Below, in pieces: positions 1 to 9,090 of a stretch of 44,927 nt of DNA; within the stretch, counting starts at the first letter, position 1; every line of letters starts with the position of its first letter. The DNA is taken from assembly GCA_046091365.1 (NCBI GenBank), contig JBJTBM010000118.1, forward strand, positions 1 to 44,927, read 5' to 3'. The translations under genes and the position numbers were made by a program. This DNA is from Casp-actino8 sp046091365. GTDB lineage: Bacteria; Actinomycetota; Acidimicrobiia; Acidimicrobiales; Ilumatobacteraceae. The notes below the pieces were generated by a model, which was not told where the DNA came from, ran no database searches, and saw only the letters and a list, made by a program, of their open reading frames with translations.

Positions 1-999
1 GGTCGTGTCCACGACGAAGACCTCGACGCTCCCGGCCTCTGACGGGAAGACGCCCTCGTCGTCGCAGGCGAGCAGGGTGCGGTCGAGACCGATCGCCAAG
101 CCCACCCCGGGTGTGGCCGGTCCTCCGAGATCCTCCACCAGACCGTCGTAGCGTCCGCCACCACCGAGGGCGTTCTGAGCCGAGTCGAGGGTGCCCCCGA
201 CGTACTCGAAAGTCGTGAGCCGGTAGTAGTCGAGGCCCCGAACCAACCGGTCGTCGACCACGTACGGGATGTCGAGGGCCTCCAAGCCCGAACGGACCGC
301 GGCGAACGACACGCGGGCGGTCTCGCCCAAAAAATCGCCGATGCGCGGTGCGGTGGCGACGGACGAACCATCCTCGGGTCGTTTGGAATCGAGTACCCGC
401 AAAGGGTTCTTGGACAACGTCGAACGACTCTCGGGCGTGAGTTGCTCGAGATGAGCCTCGAAGTGCGCGCGCAACGCGGCGATGTACGCGGCCCGATCGG
501 CTGGTTCTCCGAGGCTGTTGATCTTCAACGTCACCGCGTCGAGCCCGAGACGACGCAGGAACCGCCATCCGAGGGCGATCACCTCGACATCAACCATGGG
601 ATCGTCGGGGCCCAAAACTTCGATCCCGACCTGGTCGAACTGCCGGAAACGTCCGCGTTGGGGTTTCTCGTATCGGAAATTCGGGCCGGAGTACCACACC
701 TTCCACGGGGTCGGCGGCCGGTGTTGCACGAAGGCCCGACACACACTGGCGGTCTGTTCCGGTCGCAACGCGATGTGACGATCGCCTTTGTCGACGAAGT
801 CGTACATCTCCTTGGTGACCACGTCGGTGGCCTCGCCCACGCGATGGAACACCCCGATGTCCTCGAGCAAAGGCGGTATGACCTGCCCGTATCCGGCCGA
901 ACCGACGGTCGCGGCGAAGGTGTCGACGAATCGTCGCCAGCGATCGGACTCCGGCGGCAGGATGTCGCGCATCCCGGGGCTGGTCTGGAATTCGGGCAC
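1..999 (-). CDS. hisS: Histidyl-tRNA synthetase, 3' end cut by window edge
   Basis: Class II aminoacyl-tRNA synthetase that charges tRNA-His in the cytoplasm. The frame is open from a GTG at 999 to the window edge, giving 333 codons of a protein usually about 420 residues; the C-terminal anticodon-binding part is missing. The N-terminus reads PEFQTSPGMRDILPPE, and the His-specific motif LVRGLDYYRLTTFEYVGG is visible, followed by a GGGGRYDGL block and GVGLAIGLDR (motif 3). The GTG start is supported by the homologous N-terminus and by a -10-like TAACCT exactly six bases upstream, with no Shine-Dalgarno sequence, so translation may be leaderless. It lies just downstream of relA, as in other actinobacteria. 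Confidence 0.95.
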   Translation of the reverse strand, partial: MPEFQTSPGMRDILPPESDRWRRFVDTFAATVGSAGYGQVIPPLLEDIGVFHRVGEATDVVTKEMYDFVDKGDRHIALRPEQTASVCRAFVQHRPPTPWKVWYSGPNFRYEKPQRGRFRQFDQVGIEVLGPDDPMVDVEVIALGWRFLRRLGLDAVTLKINSLGEPADRAAYIAALRAHFEAHLEQLTPESRSTLSKNPLRVLDSKRPEDGSSVATAPRIGDFLGETARVSFAAVRSGLEALDIPYVVDDRLVRGLDYYRLTTFEYVGGTLDSAQNALGGGGRYDGLVEDLGGPATPGVGLAIGLDRTLLACDDEGVFPSEAGSVEVFVVDTT

Positions 1000-1005
1000 G
1001 CGGCA

Positions 1006-1011
1006 AGGTTA
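1006..1011 (-). promoter_or_regulatory. Putative -10 element of leaderless hisS promoter
   Basis: TAACCT on the minus strand matches TANNNT and ends six bases (TGCCGC) before the hisS GTG. No -35 box or ribosome binding site is evident. The relA-hisS gap is only 42 bases, so hisS could also be read from upstream. Confidence 0.5.
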
Positions 1012-1041
1012 TCGGCAGGCGGGGGCCGGACGGGAGAGCGC

Positions 1042-3267
1042 TCAGGCGTCGGTGTCGTTGCGACCGGGCACCGATCGAAAGGCGTCGTACACACCATCAA
1101 TCCGCTTGATGGTTCGCAGGACCGAGTCCAGGTGACCGGGATCGGCCAATTCGAACTCGAAGTGCATCTTGGCGACGCGGTCGCCGCCGGTGTGCGTGCT
1201 GCACGCCACGATGTTGACGTGTTGCTCCGAAAGGGCGTCGGCAACGTCACGCAACAAACGTGATCGGTCGAGGGCCACGACCTCAACACCGGCCCGGAAC
1301 ACGGTTCCGACGGACGAACCGTCCCACTCCACGTCGACGAGTCGCGACGACTGGTCGTCCGCGAACGACCCGGCGTTCGCGCAATCCGACCGGTGCACAC
1401 TGACCCCTCTACCGCGCGTGATGAAACCCATGATCTCGTCCCCGGGTACCGGTGTGCAACACTTCGACAGGCGAACCATGACGTCGTCGAACCCTTCCAC
1501 GTGTACTCCGACGTTGCTGCCCTTTCGCCGCAATTCGGTGGGTCGGCGAACCGATGCCGGCAGGCGTTCCTCGGAGTCGCCCGATTGGAAACGTTGGGCC
1601 AATCGTTGGGCGATGGCCTGGGCTCCGACGTGTCCCTCGCCGATCGCCGCCAACAGTGTGTCGAGATCCGAATAGTTGAGCGCCGCCATCTCGGCCTCGA
1701 TTTGTGGTCCCTCGAAGACGCGATTCACGGGGAGACGCTCGCGTCGCAACTCGCGACTCAGAACCTCGCGACCCGCTTCGATCGAATCCTCGCGGCGCTC
1801 CCTCGAGAACCACTGCTTGATCTTGTTGCGCGCCTTGGGTGAGGCCACGAAGTCCAACCACTCCATCGACGGACTCGCGGTGTCGACCTTGGACGTGAAT
1901 ATCTCACAGGTGTCACCGCTCTTGAGTTGGTGCGTGAGTGGTACGAGCCGGCCGTTCACACGCGCTCCGATGCAGGCGTTACCGATCTCCGTGTGCACCG
2001 AATACGCGAAATCGACGGGGCAGGATCCGAGGGGAAGGGCGACGACGCGTCCTTTGGGTGTGAACACGAAGATCTCGTCCTGCTCGAGGTCGGTCTTCAG
2101 GTTCTCCATGAATTGGGCCGGATCCACGACGTCGCTCTGCCAGTCGATGATCCGGTTCAGCCAGTCGATGTCAGGGGTCTCGTTACCGTCCTTGTACGCC
2201 CAGTGTGCCGCCACTCCCCACTCCGCCCGCTGGTGCATCTCGCGCGTTCGAATTTGGATCTCGAGAGGCTTGCCACCGGGACCGATCACCGTGGTGTGGA
2301 GGCTCTGGTACAAGTTGAACTTGGGCATAGCCACGTAGTCCTTGAAGCGCCCGACGATCGGCTTCCATCTTCCGTGGATGCACCCGAGGGCCGCGTAACA
2401 ATCTTTGACCGAGTCGACCACCACCCGAACGGCCACGATGTCGAAGATCTCGTCGAACTCCTTGCCCTTCTGGATCATCTTCTCGTAGATGCTCCAGAGG
2501 TGCTTTCCGCGCCCGGTCACGTCGGCGTCGATGTTCAGCTCCTGCAGCCGGTCACGAATGTCGGCCATCGCCTTGGCGAGGTAGACGTCGCGTTCGGGAC
2601 TGCGGGTGCTGACGAGGTGGTCGAGCTCGCTGTAGCGCTTCGGATACATCGAGGCGAAAGCCAGATCCTCCAATTGTTGCTTGAGTCCCTGCATACCCAG
2701 GCGGTGCGCGAGCGGTGCGTAGATGTCGAGGGTTTCGGACGCGATGCGCTGCTGCTTGTCGAGCGGCATCGCCGCGATGGTGCGCATGTTGTGCAGTCGA
2801 TCGGCCAGCTTAATGATCAGGACCCTCAGATCCTTGGCCATGGCCACCAGCATCTTGCGCATCGTCGCGGCCTGCTGGGCCTCCTTGGAGTCGAATTGAA
2901 TCCGTTCGAGTTTGGTGACACCGTCGACGATCGCGGCCACCTCCGCGCCGAACTCGCGTTCCACGTCGGCAACCGTGATCTCGGTGTCCTCGACCGCGTC
3001 GTGCAGCAGGGCCGCCGCCACCGTCGTCTCGTCGAGTCCGATGTCTGCGACGATCTTGGCCACGGCGATCGGGTGATTGATGTATCCCTCGCCGCTCTTG
3101 CGGGTCTGTAGGGAGTGGGCCAGACGGGCGACCTCGAACGCCTTGGTCATGGCGGCCACGCTCGACTTGGGGTGCCGACGGCGGAACGAGGCGATCACGG
3201 GCGACAGTTCATCGCTCGGCGAACCGGATTGGCGACGCCACGGGAGGAGTCGGGTCACGGTTGCCAC
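1042..3267 (-). CDS. relA: Bifunctional (p)ppGpp synthetase/hydrolase (Rel)
   Basis: Stringent-response enzyme that makes and degrades (p)ppGpp. Domain order is complete: HD hydrolase with HDAVED near residue 90, synthetase with GRFKDYVAMPK near 308, TGS near 397-460, and a C-terminal ACT domain. An intact HD motif together with RFKD (the motif of bifunctional Rel; the synthetase-only E. coli RelA has EFDD) supports both activities. Start choice is open. GTG at 3267 sits six bases after GATAAT (leaderless option). GTG at 3258 has GGGAGG nine bases upstream (ribosome binding option). The frame also stays open to a GTG at 3303. It follows apt and precedes hisS, the usual actinobacterial order. 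Confidence 0.96.
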   Translation of the reverse strand: MATVTRLLPWRRQSGSPSDELSPVIASFRRRHPKSSVAAMTKAFEVARLAHSLQTRKSGEGYINHPIAVAKIVADIGLDETTVAAALLHDAVEDTEITVADVEREFGAEVAAIVDGVTKLERIQFDSKEAQQAATMRKMLVAMAKDLRVLIIKLADRLHNMRTIAAMPLDKQQRIASETLDIYAPLAHRLGMQGLKQQLEDLAFASMYPKRYSELDHLVSTRSPERDVYLAKAMADIRDRLQELNIDADVTGRGKHLWSIYEKMIQKGKEFDEIFDIVAVRVVVDSVKDCYAALGCIHGRWKPIVGRFKDYVAMPKFNLYQSLHTTVIGPGGKPLEIQIRTREMHQRAEWGVAAHWAYKDGNETPDIDWLNRIIDWQSDVVDPAQFMENLKTDLEQDEIFVFTPKGRVVALPLGSCPVDFAYSVHTEIGNACIGARVNGRLVPLTHQLKSGDTCEIFTSKVDTASPSMEWLDFVASPKARNKIKQWFSRERREDSIEAGREVLSRELRRERLPVNRVFEGPQIEAEMAALNYSDLDTLLAAIGEGHVGAQAIAQRLAQRFQSGDSEERLPASVRRPTELRRKGSNVGVHVEGFDDVMVRLSKCCTPVPGDEIMGFITRGRGVSVHRSDCANAGSFADDQSSRLVDVEWDGSSVGTVFRAGVEVVALDRSRLLRDVADALSEQHVNIVACSTHTGGDRVAKMHFEFELADPGHLDSVLRTIKRIDGVYDAFRSVPGRNDTDA

Positions 3268-3273
3268 CCTCCC

Positions 3274-3279
3274 ATTATC
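3274..3279 (-). promoter_or_regulatory. Putative -10 element before relA
   Basis: GATAAT (five of six matches to TATAAT) is followed by GGGAGG and then a GTG. The same six bases could act as spacer for a leaderless start at 3267 or as ribosome binding site for a GTG at 3258. An internal promoter would let relA be expressed apart from apt-sec. Confidence 0.4.
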
Positions 3280-3318
3280 CCATTCCGCAAGCGGACGGGG
3301 CACGACCGGTGCCCGGTG

Positions 3319-3825
3319 TCAGTAGGTGATGAGTGACTCGACGACCACGCCACCGAGGCGATCTCGGCCCGACAGGAATGTCAACTCGAGAAGGACGCCG
3401 AGGCCGACGACCACGCCACCGAGTCCGGTCACGAGTCGGCAGGTCGCCGCCGCGGTTCCGCCGGTGGCGAGTACATCGTCGATGACGAGGATCCGTTCGC
3501 CCGGGTGTACCGCGTCGCGGTGGATCTCCAGCTTGTCGGTTCCGTACTCGAGTTCGTACTCCTCCCGGGCCACCGCCCAGGGAAGCTTGCCGGCCTTGCG
3601 CACCGGGACGAAACCGGCGCCGAGCGCGACGGCAACGGGGGCACCGAGGATGAAACCTCGGGCCTCGACCCCGACCACGCGGTCGACGCCGGTTTCCCGG
3701 AAACGAGCCGCCAAGGACGCGATCGCCTCACCGAAGGCGGGACCGTTGCCGAGCAAAGGTGTGATGTCCCGGAAGGTGACCCCCGGGGTCGGGTAGTCCA
3801 CGATCGCTCGGATCAGATTCTCCAT
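3319..3825 (-). CDS. apt: Adenine phosphoribosyltransferase
   Basis: Purine salvage enzyme that converts adenine and PRPP to AMP and pyrophosphate in the cytosol. The 168-residue length is typical. It carries YPTPGVTFRDITPLL at residues 11-25, the VVGVEARGFILGAP block near 50-63 and the PRPP-binding motif LVIDDVLATGGTA at 113-125. The ATG is preceded by GGAG with suitable spacing, and the gene starts nine bases after the secF stop, so it is probably cotranscribed with secD-secF and relA. A secF-apt-relA linkage is a known actinobacterial arrangement. Confidence 0.95.
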   Translation of the reverse strand: MENLIRAIVDYPTPGVTFRDITPLLGNGPAFGEAIASLAARFRETGVDRVVGVEARGFILGAPVAVALGAGFVPVRKAGKLPWAVAREEYELEYGTDKLEIHRDAVHPGERILVIDDVLATGGTAAATCRLVTGLGGVVVGLGVLLELTFLSGRDRLGGVVVESLITY

Positions 3826-3834
3826 CGCGACTCC

Positions 3835-4953
3835 TCAGCGTCGGCGCTTCTTGCGGGGTCGGGGAGGATGCGTGAGCAGGGCCGACGGATCGACGTGTGC
3901 CGTCGGTGCTTCGGTCGCCGTGGAACGACGAACGCTCTTGAGTCCGGCTGACGACCCGGTGACGACCATGTGCTCCAGTTCGGCTCCCGTCGCATGTGTC
4001 CCGCGCAGGTTCTCGAATCGGTTCTCGCGTTCCTTGAAGAGGGCCAGCAACGGTGACGCGATGAAGATCGACGAGTAACTGCCGATGAGCAGGCCGACCA
4101 GCAAGGCGATGGCGAACTCGCGGAGCGCGACCGCCCCGAACGCCCACGAACCGAGCACGAGGAGTGACAGCACGGGGAGGACGGCGGCCAGGCTCGTGTT
4201 GAGGGATCGCATGAGGACCTGGTTCATCGAGACATTGGTGATGTCGGCCATACCGGTTCGGGTCGCGGCGAAACGTTCGATGTTGTCCTGGACCTTGTCG
4301 AAGACGACGATGGTGTCGTAGAGGGAGAACCCGAGAATGGTGAGGAACGCCACGACGGTGGCCGGCGTCAACTCGAACCTGAACACCGAGTAGATCCCGA
4401 CGCTGATCAGTACGTCGTGGAGCATCGCCACGATGGCGGCCAGCGCCATGCGCCACTCGAAACGCCATGCGATGTAGAGCGAGACCAGAACGAGGAACAC
4501 CACCAGGGCCCGCACGGCCTTTTCGGTGATCGACCGTCCCCACGACGAACTGACCGAATTCACCGACACCTCGTTGACGTCGACCCCGGCGGCTTCGGCG
4601 AGCGAAGCCTGGACGGCCGAACGAACCTCGGTGGGTTGATCCCCGACCTGGATGCGCACGGATTCATCCGCACCGCTCTGCAGGGTCTGGATCTTGGCGT
4701 TGGCCACGTCGACGCCGGCGCCCGACACCACGCTGCGGGCCTGATCGACGCCGAAGTCCGCCGTCGCCGGTACCTGCCAGGCGACCCCGCCCTCGAAGTC
4801 GATTCCGAGGTTGAGACCCGACAGACCGAGCGAGGCGATCGTCACCACGACCAGAAGTCCGGAAAAGGCGAAGCCCAGGAGACGACGTCCGTAGAAGTCG
4901 ATCGCGGTCTCACCGTGGTAGAGCCGACCGAGGGGGCCGCGTCGCTCGTTCAT
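3835..4953 (-). CDS. secF: Protein translocase subunit SecF
   Basis: Integral membrane partner of SecD that assists Sec export, using the proton gradient to release translocated proteins. 372 residues. An N-terminal membrane segment (LLGFAFSGLLVVVTIASLGL) precedes the signature GIDFEGGVAWQVP. A periplasmic-type domain and five more hydrophobic segments follow, including the SecF block GFSLYDTIVVFDKVQDN. The C-terminus is extended and strongly basic (KKRRR). The ATG overlaps the secD TGA as ATGA, so translation is probably coupled. The frame stays open far upstream, but those residues lie in another frame of secD and are not SecF-like. Confidence 0.96.
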   Translation of the reverse strand: MNERRGPLGRLYHGETAIDFYGRRLLGFAFSGLLVVVTIASLGLSGLNLGIDFEGGVAWQVPATADFGVDQARSVVSGAGVDVANAKIQTLQSGADESVRIQVGDQPTEVRSAVQASLAEAAGVDVNEVSVNSVSSSWGRSITEKAVRALVVFLVLVSLYIAWRFEWRMALAAIVAMLHDVLISVGIYSVFRFELTPATVVAFLTILGFSLYDTIVVFDKVQDNIERFAATRTGMADITNVSMNQVLMRSLNTSLAAVLPVLSLLVLGSWAFGAVALREFAIALLVGLLIGSYSSIFIASPLLALFKERENRFENLRGTHATGAELEHMVVTGSSAGLKSVRRSTATEAPTAHVDPSALLTHPPRPRKKRRR

Positions 4954-6548
4954 GCCGCACCTCCCGACTCGCCGAGGCGAGGGTCGATCCCGAAGACCCG
5001 ACGACTGGACATGAAGTCGGAGCGGGCCAGCAACATCATGGCCGGACGTGTGAAGAACCAGGCGACGACGATGTCGCACAAAGTCGACAGGCCGAGGAAG
5101 AAGGCGAAGCCCCGGACCGAGCCCACTGTGAGGTACCACAGTGTGAAGGCTCCGAGAAGCGAGACGATGTCGGCGGCCACAATCGTCCGCCACGCCGACT
5201 TGAAGCCCCGCTCGGCCGAGTTTCGCAGGGTGCGACCGGACTTCACCTCGTCCTTGAGCTTCTCGAAGAACACGACGTACGAGTCGACGGTGACACCGAT
5301 GGAAACGATGACTCCGGCGATTCCCGCCAGGCTCAGTGCGAGGCCATTGGTCCGCGACAACAACGAGATCACGTTCCACTGGATGGAACCCGAGAACACG
5401 AGACCGACGACCACGACGGCGGCCAGGCTCCGGTAGTAGAAGAGCATGAAGAGCAACACGAGCCCCACTCCGATCAGGCCCGACACGATGGCCGCCCGCA
5501 AAGAATCCTTGCCGAGCGTCGGCGAAACGGTCTGAACGGCCTGCACCTCGAGTCGTACCGGCAGAGCACCGCTCTTGAGGACCCGAGCCAGATCCTTGGC
5601 CTCGGATTCGCTGAAGCTGCCCGTGATGTCGACGCCACCGGTGAACGACGGCTGATTGACGCTCGGCGCCGACTGCACGACACCGTCGAGGACGATGGCC
5701 ATCCGACCGGACGGACAGGCCGAGTCGCGGGCGAAACACTTGGCCGCTCCGACGTTCCAGAGGTCGGCCCCCGTCGCCCCGCTCTTGAGCGTCACCCGCA
5801 CGCCCCAACCGCCCTGGATGATGTCGGCGGTGGCGTCGCTGTTGAACACCTCTCCAGTGGCGAACGCCGGTCCGAGTTGGAAGAACTCGGAGCCGTCGGC
5901 GTTCTGCACGAAAACGGTGGCGTTCGGATCGGTGGGATCACCGGCGTCGATCGGGACTGTCGTGTCGGTGGTCGCCGGCACGGTGGTCGACCCTCCCGGT
6001 GCATCGGTGCCCGCCGGAACGGCGGTGGATTCGGTCGGCGCCGCGATGGACGTCGTGCTTGCCGGAACCGTGGTGGTTTCCGAGGTGGGAATCGTCGTGA
6101 CCGTCAGGGGACGACTGGGGCCGGCCGGAAGAGTGGTGGTGCCGGCGTCGTCACCCGACCCCGGTGACGAATCCGTGGTGGCGTCGGGAGACGTGATGGT
6201 CTGGGCGAGCAGAACCGGTCTCAACAGGACCGCTCCCGTCACCTGCACCAACCGGATGGCCTCATCCTGATTGTCGACGCCGGGCAGATTGACGACGATG
6301 GCGTCGCCCTGGCGGATGATCTCGGGTTCGGCGACGCCGAGCGAGTCGACGCGCTCACGAATGCGTTCGACTGCGAGGTCGAGGCTCTCGGAGTTGAAAT
6401 CTCCGACCGGCTCCTGGGTGACCGACACCCCACCTTGCAGATCGAGTCCGAGGGATGGTTCGTTGCCGGCGACGAGGTTGCCGACCAACGAGCCGAAGAC
6501 GACGACGGCGAGGCCGACGAGGGTGAGAGCGAGACGACGACGAGACAT
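4950..6548 (-). CDS. secD: Protein translocase subunit SecD with Ser/Thr/Pro-rich insert
   Basis: Membrane component of the SecDF complex. About 532 residues from the ATG at 6548, which is followed by a classic N-terminal membrane segment; an in-frame start 14 codons upstream is less likely. GLDLQGGV at residues 34-41 and the transmembrane block with SIGVTVDSYVVFFEKLKDE identify SecD. Residues about 118-205 are a low-complexity stretch rich in Thr, Ser, Pro, Ala and Val, inserted in the external P1 region. Two cysteines (C271, C278) follow it, close together. The gene is 10 bases after yajC and overlaps secF. Confidence 0.95.
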   Translation of the reverse strand: MSRRRLALTLVGLAVVVFGSLVGNLVAGNEPSLGLDLQGGVSVTQEPVGDFNSESLDLAVERIRERVDSLGVAEPEIIRQGDAIVVNLPGVDNQDEAIRLVQVTGAVLLRPVLLAQTITSPDATTDSSPGSGDDAGTTTLPAGPSRPLTVTTIPTSETTTVPASTTSIAAPTESTAVPAGTDAPGGSTTVPATTDTTVPIDAGDPTDPNATVFVQNADGSEFFQLGPAFATGEVFNSDATADIIQGGWGVRVTLKSGATGADLWNVGAAKCFARDSACPSGRMAIVLDGVVQSAPSVNQPSFTGGVDITGSFSESEAKDLARVLKSGALPVRLEVQAVQTVSPTLGKDSLRAAIVSGLIGVGLVLLFMLFYYRSLAAVVVVGLVFSGSIQWNVISLLSRTNGLALSLAGIAGVIVSIGVTVDSYVVFFEKLKDEVKSGRTLRNSAERGFKSAWRTIVAADIVSLLGAFTLWYLTVGSVRGFAFFLGLSTLCDIVVAWFFTRPAMMLLARSDFMSSRRVFGIDPRLGESGGAA

Positions 6549-6558
6549 TGGTGCGACG

Positions 6559-6915
6559 TCACTCCGGGGAGGAGGTCTCCCCCGGTTCACCGCCGGCGGG
6601 CTCGCTGGATGGGTCGATGCGACGCACGAGGGCGCTGCGGGCCACGCGGATTTCGACGTTGTCGGCCACGTCGAGCCACACCACGTCGCCGTCCATCGCA
6701 GTGACGAAGCCGTAGATGCCCGAGTTCGTGATGACCTCGTCGTCGATGCCGATGGCCGATTGCATCTCCTGCTGGGCCCGCATCCGCTTGCGTTGCGGAC
6801 GGATCATCAAGAAGTACATCGCCAGACCGATGAGGCCCATGAACCCGAAGGTGAAAAGAGGGCTCCCACCGCTGTTCTGATCGTTGCTGGCCAAGAGAGA
6901 GGCGATGTTCGACAT
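6559..6915 (-). CDS. yajC: Preprotein translocase subunit YajC
   Basis: Small single-pass membrane protein of the holo-translocon, associated with SecDF. 118 residues with one membrane segment (LFTFGFMGLIGLAMYFLMI), the family motif RPQRKRMRAQQEMQSAI, then a small beta domain (DDEVITNSGIYGFV) and an acidic, Pro/Ser-rich tail. It directly precedes secD. TAGGAT lies eight bases before the ATG, so an internal promoter is possible in addition to readthrough from tgt. Confidence 0.93.
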   Translation of the reverse strand: MSNIASLLASNDQNSGGSPLFTFGFMGLIGLAMYFLMIRPQRKRMRAQQEMQSAIGIDDEVITNSGIYGFVTAMDGDVVWLDVADNVEIRVARSALVRRIDPSSEPAGGEPGETSSPE

Positions 6916-6923
6916 GCCCGCCG

Positions 6924-6929
6924 ATCCTA
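6924..6929 (-). promoter_or_regulatory. Possible -10 element before yajC-secD-secF
   Basis: TAGGAT fits TANNNT, with eight bases (CGGCGGGC) to the yajC ATG. This is a slightly longer spacing than the six-base cases elsewhere in the window, so it is weaker evidence. Confidence 0.3.
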
Positions 6930-6961
6930 GTGGGGCGGGACCCGATCGGGGCTGGTCGCCG

Positions 6962-8062
6962 TCATTCCTCCCAGACGTCGAGCACCGCGCGGCGGAGACC
7001 GTCGAGGGTGCCCGAGGCGATGGCGGCTCTCATCCGGGCCATGAGATCGAGAGTCCACGCCACGTTGTGCAGGCTCATGAGGCGGGCGGCACTCGGTTCG
7101 TTGACCTGTAACAGGTGACGCAGGTAACCGCGGGTGTGGCGGGAACACACCTCGCAGGGGCAACGATCGTCGATCGGTGCGTCGGAGTCGGCGTGACGGG
7201 CGTTCTTGAGATGCAACTTGCCCTCGCTGGTGAGGGCGGTGCCGTGTCGGCCGAGTCGCGTCTGCATCACGCAGTCGAACTGGTCGACTCCCAACGCGAC
7301 GGCCTCGACGAGGGACGCCGGATCACCGACACCCATCAGGTATCGCGGGCGGTCGGTGGGCAGGTGCTCGAGGGCCGCCGCCAAGGCCGGGAGCATCTCG
7401 GCCCGCGTCTCGCCGACCGAGAGGCCACCGATTCCGTATCCGTCGAAATCGAGATCGGCGGTGCGACGAGCGCTTTCGGCGCGCATGGTCGGAGAGATTC
7501 CACCCTGGACGATCCCGAACAACGACTGATCGGAGCGCCGATGTGTCGCACGAGCGCGGGCAGCCCAGGCCGAGGTGCGTTCGAGGGCGAGTCGGATCAC
7601 CGGTTCGGGTGAGGGCAGGGGTGGACAGACGTCGAGAACCATCTGGATGTCGGCACCGAGGAGTTCCTGGGTGCGCACCGCCGACTCGGGAGTGAATCGA
7701 TGTTTGCTCCCGTCGTAGGTCGAAGCGAACGTGACGCCGTCGTCGTCGACCTTGGGCTCGAGCGAAAACACCTGAAAGCCTCCCGAGTCGGTGAGCGTCA
7801 GTCCGTTCCAGCCGGCGAAACGACCGAGCCCGCCGAAGCGGGCGACGGTCTCGGCACCGGGTCGCAACATGAGGTGATAGGTGTTGCCGAGCACGATACG
7901 GGCCCCGAGACGTTCGTAATCCGCGGCACTCAGGTACTTGATAGCGCCACGGGTCCCCACCGGCATGAAGAGGGGGAACTCGTAGTCGCCCCGAGCGGTG
8001 GACGCGGTGCCGGTGCGCGCCAGACCATCGGTGGCGGTGATCGAGAGTTCGACGGGGTGCAT
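6962..8062 (-). CDS. tgt: tRNA-guanine transglycosylase (queuosine)
   Basis: Exchanges guanine 34 of GUN-anticodon tRNAs for preQ1, the first tRNA-level step of queuosine formation. 366 residues from the ATG at 8062. The substrate-binding motif TDSGGFQVFS has D92. The nucleophile is D263 in QFDCVMQTR. The zinc site is C301, C303, C306 with H332. All align in spacing with the Zymomonas enzyme (D280, C318, C320, C323, H349). It begins two bases after the queA stop, so the pair forms one transcription unit. Many actinobacteria, including M. tuberculosis, lack this pathway, so its presence is informative about lineage. Confidence 0.96.
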   Translation of the reverse strand: MHPVELSITATDGLARTGTASTARGDYEFPLFMPVGTRGAIKYLSAADYERLGARIVLGNTYHLMLRPGAETVARFGGLGRFAGWNGLTLTDSGGFQVFSLEPKVDDDGVTFASTYDGSKHRFTPESAVRTQELLGADIQMVLDVCPPLPSPEPVIRLALERTSAWAARARATHRRSDQSLFGIVQGGISPTMRAESARRTADLDFDGYGIGGLSVGETRAEMLPALAAALEHLPTDRPRYLMGVGDPASLVEAVALGVDQFDCVMQTRLGRHGTALTSEGKLHLKNARHADSDAPIDDRCPCEVCSRHTRGYLRHLLQVNEPSAARLMSLHNVAWTLDLMARMRAAIASGTLDGLRRAVLDVWEE

Positions 8063-8064
8063 GT

Positions 8065-9075
8065 TCAGTGGTCGTGAGCGTGGCGATCGAGGAGCATCGC
8101 GTCGCCGAACGACAAGAAACGGTAGCCCCGCTCGAGTGCCTCGCGGTACATGGTTCGCCACGCCGGGCCGACGAACGCGTCGATCATCATCAGCAAAGTC
8201 GTGCGCGGCATGTGGAAGTTGGTCATGAGCACGTCGACCGCCTTCCACTCGTAGCCCCGGTGGATGAACAAGTTGGTACGACCACTAGAACGCCCAGATG
8301 TCAGCGCGCTCTCGAGGGCACGGACCGCAGTCGTCCCGACGGCCACCACCCGCTCGGCCGTCTCCACCGCGGTGAGGGTGGCGTCGGGAACCGAGTAGAG
8401 CTCGGTGTGCATCGGATGGAGCAGCGGATCGTCGGTGCTGATCGGTCTGAAGGTGTCGAGCCCGACCACCAATTCGACCCGCGCCACCCGTACGCCCCGG
8501 CCCTCGAGTCGCTGCAGCAACTCGGGAGTGAAATGCAAACCCGCGGTCGGGGCGGCCGCCGACGCCGGACGGCGCGAGTAGACGGTCTGATATCGCTCAT
8601 TCGCTCCGGCACCGTTCGTGATGTACGGCGGCAACGGCATCTCGCCGATGCGATCGAGCAGTTCCATGGGGCGTCCGTCGTCGTGCAGCCGGACGTCGAA
8701 GGTGTCGCCGTCGGCACGACGCCCGAGGAACGTGACGACCGTGCGTCCGTCGACGTCGAGGAGGGGCTCATCCACACGAAGTTTGGCGGCCGGGCGCACG
8801 AGGGCACTCCAGCGGCTCTCGTCACCGGCTTCGAGGAGGAGAACCTCGGCGACTCCCCCGCTGACACGACGCAAGCGCAGGCGGGCGGGAATGACCCGAG
8901 TGTCGTTCACGACGAGGAGATCGCCCGGGCGCAGGAGATCGGGGAGGTCGTGCACCCGACGGTGCAACAGGTGGTCACCGGCATCGACGAGGAGACGGGC
9001 CGCATCACGGGGCTCGATCGGAATCTGGGCGATGCGATCGACCGGGAGGTCGTAGTCGAAGTCGGAGACGTGCAC
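8065..9075 (-). CDS. queA: S-adenosylmethionine:tRNA ribosyltransferase-isomerase
   Basis: Transfers and isomerises the ribosyl part of AdoMet onto preQ1-tRNA to give epoxyqueuosine. 336 residues, GTG start. Family blocks seen: DFDYDLPVDRIAQIPIEPRD at the N-terminus, VVNDTRVIPARL, AAPTAGLHFTPELL, and TNFHMPRTTLLMMIDAFVG near the C-terminus. It lies between ruvB and tgt; no queC, queD, queE, queF or queG is seen in the window, so preQ1 synthesis or salvage must be encoded elsewhere. Confidence 0.96.
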   Translation of the reverse strand: MHVSDFDYDLPVDRIAQIPIEPRDAARLLVDAGDHLLHRRVHDLPDLLRPGDLLVVNDTRVIPARLRLRRVSGGVAEVLLLEAGDESRWSALVRPAAKLRVDEPLLDVDGRTVVTFLGRRADGDTFDVRLHDDGRPMELLDRIGEMPLPPYITNGAGANERYQTVYSRRPASAAAPTAGLHFTPELLQRLEGRGVRVARVELVVGLDTFRPISTDDPLLHPMHTELYSVPDATLTAVETAERVVAVGTTAVRALESALTSGRSSGRTNLFIHRGYEWKAVDVLMTNFHMPRTTLLMMIDAFVGPAWRTMYREALERGYRFLSFGDAMLLDRHAHDH

Positions 9076-9090
9076 GTCGGCTCGGCGGGG

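Noticed and set aside
3835..5808. Longer SecF with an N-terminal extension of about 285 residues
   Set aside because: The extra frame lies inside secD, is Arg/Gly-rich, and the homologous SecF start is the ATG at 4953 that overlaps the secD stop.
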